64,000 bases of DNA, taken from Datnioides undecimradiatus (lineage: Eukaryota; Chordata; Actinopteri; Lobotiformes; Datnioididae). Positions 1-24,700 of this stretch are shown in pieces (the stretch's first letter is position 1; the number at the start of each line of letters is the position of its first letter). Where the stretch lies: positions 5,858,652 through 5,922,651 of the forward strand of contig WARS01000071.1 in the NCBI GenBank assembly GCA_008933995.1. The letters run 5' to 3'. The translations under genes and the position numbers were made by a program. The notes beneath the pieces are model-generated. The model was not told the origin of the DNA. It did no database searches and saw only the letters and a list, made by a program, of their open reading frames with translations.

Positions 1-4592
<4,592 letters not shown>

Positions 4593-7566
4593 GATGAAGC
4601 ATCCTGCAGATTTGTCCTCTGTTCTAAACTGCTTTATGTTCTAAACTATTACATGATACTCCAGTCGGCGTTTATGTTCAGATGCTTATTTGGGTTTAAA
4701 TAGTTTTTTATACATCTAACCTTAACTCATAGTTTCTGATAGCCTCTAATTTGCCGATGCTTTATATGTTGTATTAATCTGTTTATCATGATTACTTACC
4801 CTCACCTGTTTCACTTGATTATTTTTAGTTGGACTAAATATGTTTTTGTTTTTGTCTCTGTCTCACCCTGTCTCCGTAGCGCTGAAACACTCCTTCCATT
4901 ACTCCAAACCCCTTTTTCTCCATAAGGACCTGTCTTCATGTTGACTCCCCGGCTCCCTCCTCCTTTCCTGACTCAAGACATCCTGTCCATCCCAGATACG
5001 ATGCAACATTCCTCACTCTACCCACCAGAATCATGGATTAAAAAAAAAAAAAGTTTAAAAAAAATGTAAAAAGTAATAATAATAGTTTAAAATCTCTCAT
5101 CCTGCCCTCTTGGTTTTTTCTGCTCGGAGCAGAGAAACCTGCATGCAGCCCGGAGAAGGATGAAGAGACAAACGTGCTGCTCATTGCTCTGTGAAGTCAT
5201 TGACTGTGTCTTGTCCCAACTGGATCCAGTTTCCATCTGGTCTTGTTCAAGGCTGTGTGTTGTGGTGAACCATTAACAGTATTTATTCCCGAACAAGAGA
5301 CTTTTCATGTACAGTATTTACTGTCCTCAGACTTTGATTCAAGGCTATGATCTGTTTTAAGGCTTTATGTCTCCACACTCCTGCCTTTTGTCTGGCATCC
5401 TGGTCAGACCCCGTCTAGCATCTTTTAGTGTCTGTAAGCCATTAGGTCATCTGTGATAGCTCTCCCAGGTAGTTGGTTTTTATAGAGCAAAACAGCCTTA
5501 CTAACTGAATCGCTATCCCACAAATAGAGCTTGCTGTTGTCTTGGAGTCCCTCTCTTTTACTGATGCTACAGTTACATGCCCCTTTTTTTATCCAGTGGT
5601 GTGTCGGACGCCACGCCCTTTAAATAGAGGTCAGTAAACATGCCATTGCATTGATGGAAACGGATCAGCCATAAGTTCACCACCTCAGGTCAAACGCGGA
5701 GTAATCAGATACAAGATTTGGGAGATCTCTAACGTGCATCTTATTTAGCAAAACTATGCAGACCAAGTCGGGACAGTGCCTGTACACTTCCAGCTGCTCT
5801 TTAGAATCAGGGTGGGGTTTTTTGAAACTTGCCGTCACTTTTGGTTAACAGTAGCTGGCTGCAGCTTTTCTGAAACAGTCATTTAACATCTCACAATAAG
5901 CAGCTTTGGGGGGTCATCTGGGAGCGCTTAAGTGGCACGTGTGCAAGCATCCCATCTGCGACGCTGTTCGTCGGGCTGTGGGTTTTAATAGACACTGTCT
6001 CACATCAATCAAGAATTCAAGTGGCTTGGTTTACTTAAAAGTAATACTAACATGTTGGGCCATCAGCATTTCTCTTGATGACATAGTCATAACAACAGTT
6101 TCCATTCAGCCTCTGCTTTTTGTGGCTTCTTTGAACACCTAAACAACAATACTCATGTTTTGTACTCCATCATTTAATGTCACCATGCTTTTGTGTGCTA
6201 CCAAAGTAAGCATGTTGTAATGAGCCTGTATTACCCACAGCAAGCTAGTTTTCCTCGACTGTGGCTACAAAGTCCATTGCTGTCAGTTGGGAATGCTAAT
6301 ATTGCTAACAGACTGCTATTAGGTTTGTTGCTTGTAGAAAAAAATAAAAATAACATTGCCCCAAAGTATAAACAGAACATTACACAGTGCTTTACGTCCA
6401 GTAGCACATTATGACTCAAAACAATAGAAAACATTTCGCAAAACAAAATATTTCAAGTGGCCATCAACTTCAAAATGATATCGCTTTGCTAGTTGGAGCT
6501 CCGCACACAGGGGCCTGAACCACACGGAAGAAAACTGTCAAATATAAACGTACATGTATCTGTTGATACTAGAACCTGGGATTCTTATAGAGTAGATGCC
6601 GTGACCGTGATTTGAAGACAGCAAAGCGATCGCTTTACATTGGCACTGTAACAACACTCGTCTCAATTCAAATTGAATTGACTTGTAGAAACCCATCATG
6701 AAGTCTTGGGCCGCATTCGGAAAAAGGTTTTTGGAAAAATAAGAAGTGAAGGCGAGAAAACGTTGGCATTATTATTATTTTTTAACTCGACTGTCCTGTG
6801 GTTCAGTAGAAGAGGCCACATCCTGCTGATTTTGGTTTTTTTTTATTTCTAGTGCCTTGGTTTTGATTTTGTCTGTTGTTTTTAGACTGCATCACATTTT
6901 CTAAATAGAGGCTACTGTTCAACACTGTAGTTGTGACGTCTTTGAAGGTATGTCTTACTCACTTTAGAGGAAACTCACTGGGCAGTTTTAGCACTGAATA
7001 CAGTGATATTTCATTTTGGTAAAATATTTTCACTTTTTTGCTGGCATGCTGAAGACACTCCGTAGAATTAGCTAATGGATAATTTGACATTAGCTTCCCC
7101 TGATGTTAATGGTTACTATCTTTATTTGTTGTAGAACTGTTAGAGTGAGAAAAGCTGCTGTATAAAGACTAAGAACGTGGGAAATTAAGGACATAATGTG
7201 TCAAAAACATTATGTATTGAATGTTTGAATGAATTGGTTTTTTAAAGTTCTCTCAGTTGTAGGACCACCAGGGGATTTGCTTAACTATTCATGACCTTCT
7301 AAAAAGTGGAAATGCTTTAACATTATGTCATATTGCTTTGAAGGTTGTAAATGGATTTCTTAATCTATTTAATTCACTCCGTGCAGATGTGTGTTGTAAT
7401 TTAATTACCACTGTTGTATAATATTTTAACTGTATTTATGTGGTCTGCATTCTGTGTAAATTGTCGCTGAGGATGCACACACTCCGCATAACGCGTTTAA
7501 TGTTCCTTTCATTGACCTGTGAACCACTTTTGTCATGAAGAATAAAAACAAGCCAACACTGTATAT
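4593..7566 (+). other. bicd2: 3' UTR of the bicd2-like gene
   Basis: About 3 kb of non-coding sequence follows the TGA at 4590-4592. It is AT-rich with short A and T runs, including an A tract at 5041. No open frame in it shows domain similarity. An AATAAA at 7541-7546 fits the distal cleavage signal. The extent is inferred from that signal and the lack of any splice-like or coding sequence before it; an earlier AATAAA within an A-rich run near 6340 could give a shorter form. Confidence 0.6.
7541..7546 (+). promoter_or_regulatory. Poly(A) signal, likely distal end of bicd2-like mRNA
   Basis: Canonical AATAAA, with cleavage expected roughly 15-25 bases downstream. It is the last good signal before the duplicated repeat block that starts at 7953. 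Confidence 0.6.
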
Positions 7567-7952
7567 CCATCCTGTCATTTGAGTGAATCTCTTTAATTCT
7601 AATCTAATCTAAGGATAGTTCGCACAGCTCACACATGACAAATTGATAGAACAATGGCTCTGTTACTAAAGTATTAACTCTATAATGGACCAACCATGCA
7701 ACCACGTACTGGAACCTGCAGGATGAGTTTGATAAGCACCAGATCCTCTTGTGAGAAGTTAGCGGAAACAAAACAGCAGAAAACCTTTAGAAGGCCAAAT
7801 GGCAATGATGCATGTTGTGTTACTCAGAAAGATGACTGGGGCACATTTTCATCAAGAGTTGTATGAAAGATTCCACATTATCTAAATAAATACAGGGGGA
7901 AAATACATAAAGGAGATGTATACAGTTAAATAAGTAGGGAGGTAAGCGGCTG

Positions 7953-8972
7953 TGGTCATGTCTTACCAGCAGTCAGTAAGTCTAGTTGTGTCAACCAGTC
8001 TGCTATATAATATTAAGTGATGATAGTTGGTGTTAATATACAAAAATACAAAGTAGTATAAGAAGTAAGTAGACAGTATAACGTCTTGCCATCATATAGT
8101 ACAGAGTTATATGCTAAGCAGTTACTTAAGTACTTTCTTTTATTCATTTGAGTGTTTCAGTTTTATGCAACACCAGAAGCAATTTCTCTCTTTACTCCAC
8201 TGCAATAACATCAAAGCTCTGACTACCAGTGGCTTTACATTTTAAAGTTTTGCAAAACTCATGTGTAGGCAGCAGGGGGTGCAGACAGGGATGGTTACAG
8301 CTGTGGGATCCGGGCGGGGGAGGGGTTGATGCCTGCTCAGATCTATTGAAGTAGATGTTCAGGTCGCTGACCCACCTCTCACCCCCCACCGGCTGGGAGG
8401 TCAACACCTTGTGACCTGAAAAGGTTTTCAGGCCCCTCCAAACTCCCCTGGTGCCGTTCTGCTGCAGCCGTCCCCCCATCCTCCTCCTGTAGCAGTCTTT
8501 CCCCTTTCAAGTTTCCTTCTCATCTCCTTCTGCACTCCTTTCAGCTCCTCCTTGTTTCTTGACCTAAAGGTCCTCTTTTTGTCCTTAAGCAGACCCTTTA
8601 TGTCAGGAGTAATCCAGGGTTTATTGTTTGGAAAACACCGCGCAGTCCACACAGAAGTTTATACAGTCCGTGATGAAGTGAGTGAGACTGTCAATGTCCT
8701 CCCCATGGTCCTCACAGAATACATCCCACACAGTTGTGTCAAAACAGTCCTCAAGAGCTTCTTCAGCCTTTATTAATCCAGAAGGAAATTCAGGGATAAA
8801 TCATTATTTAACTGTGAGATAGTAAAAGTAATGATAAATCATTACTTAAAATATTCTAACAAGATATTCTCATTTTGTGTACTGTACATGAAGCTCCACA
8901 AATTGATACTAACGTCCCATGTTGTTGTCTTTTAGCTAGACAACTTATCGTCAGCTACAAGGCTACGATTGG
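7953..8972. repeat. Tandem duplication, unit 1 (carries a LINE fragment)
   Basis: The left part (about 7953-8264) matches 8970-9299, and the right part (about 8771-8972) matches 9490-9692, with scattered substitutions and small gaps. Unit 2 begins where unit 1 ends, so this is a head-to-tail duplication. The middle of this unit, 8266-8770, is a minus-strand LINE piece absent from unit 2. I estimate by eye that the matching parts are well over 80 percent identical. Confidence 0.85.
8266..8770 (-). mobile_element. LINE fragment (non-LTR retrotransposon, L2/CR1-like), ORF2 piece
   Basis: Minus-strand translation shows NNKPWITPDIKGLLKDKKR, then KEMRRKLERGK, then a second frame with LQQNGTRGVWRGLKT, SGHK and LNIYFNR. 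This order is typical of the linker between endonuclease and reverse transcriptase in fish L2/CR1-type LINEs. Part of the preceding segment (DCFDTTVWDVF, then CINFCVDCAV) is readable up to about 8770. The frame shifts within the piece, and the catalytic endonuclease and reverse-transcriptase motifs are missing, so it is a dead, 5'- and 3'-truncated fossil inside duplication unit 1. Family is from memory of the motif pattern; the clade is uncertain. Confidence 0.8.
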
Positions 8973-9692
8973 TCATGTCTCACCAGCAGTCAGTAAGTCT
9001 AGTTGTGTCAACCAGTCTGCTATATAATATCTGTGTTGTGTTTATTAATGCAAAAATACAAAATAGTATAAGAAGTAAGTAGACAGTGTAACATCTTGCC
9101 ATCATACAGTACAGAGCTATATACTAAGCTGTTACTTAAGTACTTTCTTTTATTTATTTAAGTGTTTCAGTTTAACACTACATTTTATGGCCACTCCTGC
9201 ATATCACAGGCAATTTTTCTCTTTACTCCGCTGCATTAACTTCAAAGCTTTGGCTCCCAGTCGCTTTACATTTTAAAGTTTTGCATGTGAAACTCATGAT
9301 CAGCTTGCAGCATATCCAACAATGCATGGACTGGGTTTAATTTAGCTCTATCTCGACCAACCAAACAAGCAATAGCACAACACACACTGCGACAATTACT
9401 GCTTTTATTTTTGATGCTTATGGGACATTTTGCTGTCATATTTTCAGTGTAAAACCCACTATTTAAATCAGATAGATAGATAGATAGATACTTTATTAAT
9501 CCAGAACGAAATCCAGGGATACATTTTTACTTAAGAAAGTAAAAGTAATGATATAAATAGTAGGAAAAATATTCTAACAGGATATTCTCATTTTGTGTAC
9601 TGTATGTGAAGCTACACAAATAGATACTTATGTCCCATGTTGTTGTCTTTTAGCTAGACAACTTACCGTCGGCTACAATTGCTACGATTGGC
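8970..9692. repeat. Tandem duplication, unit 2 (next to nt5dc2 promoter)
   Basis: Second copy of the unit seen at 7953-8972. It lacks the LINE piece and holds about 190 bases of other AT-rich sequence (9300-9489) plus a short GATA run in its place. Its last bases include an inverted CCAAT box (ATTGG near 9687) about 130 bases before the nt5dc2 start codon. The block may therefore have supplied, or copied, part of that promoter. Confidence 0.85.
9474..9493. repeat. (GATA)n microsatellite
   Basis: About five GATA units followed by TACTTTATTAATCC. This GATA-plus-TTTATTAATCC arrangement resembles the reverse complement of 3' tails of many fish retroposons, so the sequence to its right may be an old minus-strand retroposon tail. 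That part is inference. Confidence 0.8.
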
Positions 9693-9818
9693 TGCAGGGA
9701 CTACAGAGCCGGCCCCCTTCAGGCCAGGGGCGTGGTTACATTCAAGGCGAGGGTATGTTTTCATGTGCCAGTCTGCTACGGCAGCACTTTATGGGTGTTG
9801 CACGTTGCAGCTGCAAAA
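9680..9818 (+). promoter_or_regulatory. Probable nt5dc2 promoter and 5' UTR
   Basis: GC content rises sharply after the repeat block. An inverted CCAAT box (GATTGG near 9686) is followed by GCCGGCCCC and a GGGGCGTGG GC-box-like motif near 9727. No TATA box is evident. The first ATG in the nt5dc2 frame is at 9819, with A at -3. Confidence 0.5.
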
Positions 9819-17852
<8,034 letters not shown>

Positions 17853-18162
17853 GAGCCGTGCTCTCATTAGTGACTGTTAGAATTTTATATTTTAGGTCAG
17901 GCGAACACTTGATAATGCCTAAGGATAACTTTCATATAGCAGGTTTTTTTTTAGAGGAAAACGGTGCTACACGAGTCTCTCCATAGGGCAAATCTCTCCT
18001 GTTCCACACCCACTTCCCCAATGACTTCACTAGAGGGTGCTGTTGACCTAGCTGCTGTCCAGAGAGCGTGCTGTTCTATTGAACATGTAGTGTATAAGAT
18101 TGACAGCCTCTCTGGTTATTGCTTGAAACAAAGTACAATGCTGTCAACCATCGCACAATTAC

Positions 18163-18168
18163 AATAAA
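18163..18168 (+). promoter_or_regulatory. Poly(A) signal of nt5dc2
   Basis: AATAAA within AATAAATAAAAGTAAAATAAAA, about 310 bases after the stop codon. It gives a short 3' UTR, with two overlapping AATAAA-type hexamers close by. Confidence 0.7.
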
Positions 18169-18299
18169 TAAAAGTAAAATAAAATGCATTGTTTACTATG
18201 TGTGGGTCTCTTACTAACCTTCCGTAACATTACATTGTGCTATGATAAGGGGGAAACGTTTTTAAAATGTATGACTGTTGAGTTGTGCATGTAGAGCAT

Positions 18300-18720
18300 T
18301 CTCTACGAATTGCCGTTTATTTGATTGGTTGCTCGGTTGCTAGGCAGCGCAGCATCCATTCATCACCACTGTACTCGGCATCGCAAACTCATTCACTTCC
18401 AGCCGCCTGCCTGAAGACAACGGCAAAGGTACTGTACTCTCTAAATGTCCGTAATGAGTGGCTGTTCTCAGGCGGTGTTTTGCGGTGCGTGTGCTGCAGT
18501 GGCAGCTGAATTCAGTTCGCCGAGAGAGAGCGAGAATAACGCCGTTGTTCAAGTTTTGTGGCGCCGTCCCGTGCAGGAATTGCACAGACAACATCGCCGC
18601 ACGGATGCTTGTGTCAGTTTAGCTGGAAATGCGCGCATCACTTATTCGTTGCTGTGTGTCAGGAGTCTTTGGCCCATTTTCATGTCCGGTTTGGCTCCGG
18701 TGCCAGACTGTAAGATCCAA
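18300..18720. promoter_or_regulatory. CpG-containing promoter-like patch with X-box-like and CCAAT motifs
   Basis: CpG density rises clearly over the AT-rich flanks. An inverted CCAAT (ATTGG at 18324) is followed by GGTTGCTAGGCAGC at 18335-18348, which resembles an RFX X-box. A possible donor AAAG/GTACTG lies at 18428/18429. No convincing coding exon follows. It could drive a non-coding RNA, or be a distal start for a gene not seen here. Motif calls are seen in sequence; the promoter role is inference. Confidence 0.35.
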
Positions 18721-21700
18721 AAAGTTTGGTTTTAAAAGAAGCGCGATTTGTACCAAATCAGACGCGCTTGTGAAGTTGGGTTCATTTCATACATTACATT
18801 CCCATATTTCCTGAGGCGTGTTTTGTAATTTAAATAACACGCGCCTGTTTTTATGGTGACCCGGGAGCTTGTTGCACTCAGAAATCACTGCAGTTGTGTG
18901 ACATGTGGCCTTTTTTTCTCTTTGTCAATACACAATGTATGTCGAATTGCACCCTCAGGACACCTCAAAGTAGGGCTGGGCAATAATTCACTGTCTGTCC
19001 ATTTTAGTCATGAGCCCCCCCCCTCCCATTTAGATCACATACAGTTTTATGTCAGAACACTCTGTCAGTCTGTTTTGACTGTTTCTCCTGTGACATTTTA
19101 TTTCATAATGTCACTTTTCATGACAGTTCCTGCAGCTGTGCCTTCCATTCAGTACGTGCTGGATTTGACATTCGGTGATTAATTGCACCTCTTTCAAGAT
19201 TTCTGGATTTATGTGACACCTGATGACAGAATGACATTTTGTCTTAATTTTTCCACCGGGGACTTGCATGGCTTTTGTTCACCTCAGTGAAGACCTGAGC
19301 GTGTGTTCGCTGACCCTCCTGCACTGCACCCCTTTGCACCTCTTTAGGCCCACTGCATAATGCACCCAGTGTTAAATGTTTTTTTTTTTTTTGGGTTGAA
19401 ATGAATTAGCAGTGCTTCACCGTAATGTTATATTTTACTTTTGTTGTTTTGTTCCATTGTGGAATGGACTAGCACTGAAATGCAACGACAGAATCACGTC
19501 ATCCTCAAGAAACACTGTATTTTATGTTGTGTAAAATAAAACTAAGTGAGGAAAAAAGAAGGTTTAGAGCTGTAATAAATGATCTGAGGCTATTTTTTCC
19601 CCCCAGCAGACTGTAGAAACGGTATCCATCTCATTTACTGACTATTTGTCTTAGGTAATTGAGAGGGGTGGTGCACTGTGTTTATAAATGAGATATCGTT
19701 CTCTGAGCTCAGAAACAAGAGAGGATATCAGTTCATTTTGCCCCTTTCTTGCTGTTACAGTATATTTTCGGAGTATTAGATGAATTTCCCTGATATCAAG
19801 ATCCTTTTTCAAACTCTGTGATACCCAGCGCCAGTGCTGGTACCCGGCGAGTGCCAAGAGAGGCGTTTGTTTCCTGTGATGTTTTTTTTTTTTTTAATGC
19901 TTCACTTGATCTTTAGTGGTACATCTGTGTATTTGCGAGGCTGACTGGTGTTTCAGTCTATTTCTTGGCACAGCCTTCAGTGAACAAACCTGCATCTGAG
20001 CAGCAACATTCTGCCAGGGCTAACTTTTTTCTTTTTTTCATATCTGCTGACCTCTTTAAATGTGTTAGTGTATTTGGCAAGACGGGCAGAAAGAAAAACA
20101 AGCGAGCAGGCATTAACAAATTGAACAAATCCTGTTTTTATTTGATGCTGTAATATAGACTTGCTGTGACAGTGCCTTAAATGAAACGATTGCACGGATT
20201 TCAGTTCTGTAGAATCAGCCCCTCCCTTGCCAGTGAGCTTTTCCCCACCCCGCCCTCGCAAACTCTTCATCCTTCAGTGCCTCCATCCTGGATTTCTCTC
20301 GCTACATTTGCAGTTCCATTTCTTCATTCTTTATCTCTCCATACCTCCGCTTTCCCCTTTTCCATCCTCACTCGTCCATTTTCTCACCTCTAAATCTCTC
20401 CGTCCTCTTCCACGCACAACCCTCCCTTCCTTTCATATCTTCATGCTTCCAGTTGAGTGCCTCTGTGTCTGTCACTACGCCGGTCGTGGGAGGCTGTGCA
20501 CTCAGTGGTCTGTGTGCTCTGGCAGCCAGTCCCTCCACACAGCAGCCTCGTCTATTATTAAATGTAATGGGACCTTTACTTCTACAGCCGAGCAACGTTA
20601 GGGTCCCTACTCAGTGTAGGAAGATTTTCCGGTTGCAGATGGTAATCCTTCATCTGCCTCGAAACTAAAACAACAGAATCCCCACAGAGAAAACACAGAC
20701 TTACATTGTTTTGCCGTATTATCATTCTTGTTCCCCTGCAAAAGCATTACAAAACCACAACATCTTTGTTAATTCATGAGGTTTGTATTCCTTTTGGCCG
20801 ACGAACAAACAAGAAGCAGATGGGTTTTGGCTTTGGCGGGATTGAAATCTTAGTTTCAGCGTTAACACACACAGAGTCTGGGAGGATGGGCAGTGGAGAC
20901 GGGCTTGAAGGCAGCAACTAATTGGCCCCTGCCAACGTCCTGCAGCGGGGCAGTTTGAATTCACTGTTGTGTAATCATTAATCAGATCTCTCATGATAAG
21001 CAATTAGTCTGTAATGAATAAGGTTAAATCGCCATTAGCCCAAATTGTTTGTGGCATTAATTTGACTTTAGGCTGATATTAAATGAATAACATGTCACGC
21101 TGGAGGGGGGGTTAGCTGATTGAGCTCTCACACGTGGACGTACAGTTGTGAGATATACAGTATGAATTTTACATCGGGGCGTTAAATATTCAAAACAAGA
21201 TAAATCTTTCACCGTGGGCCTTTGCATCTTTGTGATATCACATTACAACAAGGACAAATACCGTTTTAGCGTGTGTTATAGCTACACATATAAATAAATA
21301 TGTCAGAGGCCCTTTTGTTGTTATCATGTATGTATGTGTAACATGCACTCCACTGATTTAGCCAAGCACTTTTACACACACTGTTGGAGTAACGATGGAT
21401 AGATTTTGTAAAATATTATCAAAATCAATGCCGCAGAACCAGCGATATCACATTTTTTACTCCGCATTATACTTACTTTCCGAAACATAGGGCCTACATT
21501 ACCCACAATGCCGCTCGACCACTGGCAGCTCAATCTAAGTTCAGTCAGGAGTGTTTATGCTACTGTAGCATCGAGAAACTAGTCTCAAGCAGAGACAAGG
21601 TGTAGGTTACAGATGTCTGGTCAACTCCCTTCTCTCCGCCTTTGCACCCTCAGACTTTGACTCAAGTGACATCACTTGAGGCAATATGAGACTTTAAACA

Positions 21701-24700
21701 GGTCTGTCTGTAGCTGCACAACGGTTCATACAACTCACATACACACTGATGCTCCTCAGGGCTGCACAGATATCAAGGTGCCAGGATCGAGTTCCTCTTT
21801 AAGGAAACTGAAGTTACCTGGAGCTTCAGTTCTGCAGCATACTAACATTTATTCTTCAGTCCTTCCTCACCCTCCCTACTGCTGCTTACCTGCTTTTATC
21901 ACAATGACTTATGATGGCCACGCTGACAAAACCATATCTCTTTTTAATGTCGCTTCACTGGATGAATCTTTTTTTTAGAAGTGACCTTAAAGTTTTATCG
22001 ATTGCTTCCCCTTTCATGGGCTGGTCCATCTGATCTCCTCATCCTGAGCTGTATGAGTACGGTTCTGCTGACTGAATCCGACAATCATTCTGTGTAAAGG
22101 GACAAAGTCAACTTTTAAAATATATGCTCATACAGTTGCATAGTCTCAAATGAGTATGTTGTAGCCTCTTGTCCTGTTTCCATCTCTGTCTCCTCCAGTT
22201 GTTTCCATTGTCACTTTGAATCGGACCTTTGGCTTCAGTCTAATCCACCCCAATAGGATATGGAGAATGTTGCAGTTTCCTTGGGAAGCCTCAGAGCTCC
22301 ACCCAGTCCGTTTCCACGAAGCTTTGCCAGATTTTACATGGATTATTTACATGCTGGTTTATGTGAGGCTCCTGAGACACACTGCACTTTCATCATCCTA
22401 CATGTAAGATGCCCCTTTGGCTCTATGTCAAGCCTGCAAGTCTGTGAAGATGCACTCTCTAGCAGTGCAGTTTACTGTCTCCTGTGCTCTCGCCTGTAGT
22501 TTGATGTCTAATATGTTATTGAACCCTTTTGTAAATTGCAGCCCTGTCTGTGATGTCTGAAATACGAGCCTGTGCTGTAATTAACATAGTCAGTGGGTCA
22601 GAGATGAGAAGCTGCATTAAATGAAGGCGTATTGTGTCACTGTGAAGCTGCAGAAACCTGACTGATGGGAACACACACAGAGAGAGAGAGAAAGGTTTAT
22701 GTGATTGGGCAGCGGTGATATTTTATCAGCAACTAGATTCCACCCATTGTTCCTTTTTTATCATAAATGTAGCCCCGTCTTCTCCTATATTAAAAATCAC
22801 TGTGTTGCATCTTCTGATGTGATATCTTAATTGTAGAGCTGTCCCCGTACGTCTGCCGGCACAAGAAAACAAACAGCATTTAATGCCTCGTGTTGATACT
22901 TAAGGGTCTTTTTTTAGCAAGTGAATGCATCATTTTCCTCCCTGTTGAATTATTCATCGGCACGCTGCATTTGTGTGCATTCGCCGCTCAGAGGAGGATG
23001 TCAGCCGGACCACTGCAAACAGCTTATTAGAGCGAAAGTGTACTGTCTCTTTGATGGGCTTTGAATGAGTCACCCACTCTTTGCCTCTGAATCTGCGAGG
23101 ACTCAGTGTTTATTCTTCATTTTCATCACAAGTTGCCTTTGCACCGTTGCCCATTCAGTTGGTTCAATGCCCTCCAGCGTCTATAGGCACAGTCATTGAG
23201 TTTTATAAGAACTGGTTCACTCAGTGCTACACCTCGCCTCCAGGGTCTTTGTTGTATCGTACCCTATTAAGATTCATGAAAGTCTCACATCGCAGGTGCA
23301 GTATCTTCAGCCACTGGCTCTTAGTTTTCAGCTTTTTATGACTTGCTAAGGAGGGAAAAACACCTTGTGTGCAAAGTCCCTCCTCACCACCTTCATTTAG
23401 CTTGATTGTGAAGACTGGAGAAGCACTGATCTTGAAAAACAACCGTTACTGTAAAGTTCTTCTCTTGTCTAGATAGAGCAGATCCAACCGCACAGAAATT
23501 CCGCAATTACTTTTTGATTAGATGCAGGATGATATCTCCGTTATGCCATTTTATAGTGTGTGTGTATTAGTTACAACCCAGGGAAGCATTTAGATAAAAA
23601 GATTAAGCACTGTATAATATTTAATGGCCACATTTTGAAATGCAGGGCACGTAGTTGTGAACTGTAAAAGTTGGCTCACTTTGCTGCAGAACAGGGTTTA
23701 TATTAAGACGGCTGACATGATATCTGACTATTGATTTATCCTCCCTGCTGGCTTTGTGTAGTATTTGTCTCTGCTCCCTTGTTTCCAAGTGAACAGATAA
23801 AAAAAATACACTCTTTAATTGCAGATAGAAACACGTTTGATTGTGTAATTTGTAGAAATAATGTAAAATACATGCTACTGCAGGGATTCGATTGCTTTTA
23901 AAAGAACTTTTTGCTGGAATAAAAAGTTAAACTTCAGGCTTTCATTATGCAAAAAAAGCTAAAAGCCACCAATTCTCTTTTCAACCTAAACATTTGTTTT
24001 AGTTTAAGCCACAATACAGTATGGTAATGAATTCTACAGCTCATTGCAATTTAGTGTTTGGAAGAAATGGTACTGGATGATGAAGAGAAGTTATTCTTGA
24101 TTGAGCATGAAATCAACATAAATGACAAACGCTATGTGCGGTTCCTCTCTATAATGATTTCATGTTGTTTCTTCTCTGCACCACTGAGCTGCATAACAGA
24201 TTGAGAATAGATACAGTGGAGCCCACACACAGCGATGCGTGGGGTCTGAGATTTCTGCAGATGCAAAGCGTGGCTTTGAAAGTTAACTTGCAGTGTAAGT
24301 CATAATGTGCTGTATTGCAGATAGGGATTAGCTTGATGCGAAGGTTGTCTCTGTTGCAGGACACCAAGCACATTCCTGACTCAACACTCCTGCCTGGTCT
24401 GTCACCACAGTCTACTGTTTTTTTGGGTGACACATGCAGACCCTTGCCTCTAATTTTGGAGACACCTGCTGTTCCCATGCAGAGGCTTTGACCCTCTCCC
24501 ACACACACATTCTTCACACCATTAGGTCTATATATGGCTGCTGACAAGAAGTTGATGTCAAACCTGACAGCAGACGCGAGCATTAAAGAAAAGAGGTTGC
24601 AAACAAGACATTTTAAGATTTTCTCTTGAAGGCTTTTTAGTGCAATTACTTTAAATGTCTTTATTGCCCACCATCTTCTTCTGGCCTCTAAGAACCCTTG

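Noticed and set aside
4880-4925. Possible alternative terminal exon after CTCCGTAG within the bicd2 3' UTR
   Set aside because: Gives only about 14 residues (AETLLPLLQTPF...) without similarity to known BICD ends, and needs an upstream donor that I could not find.
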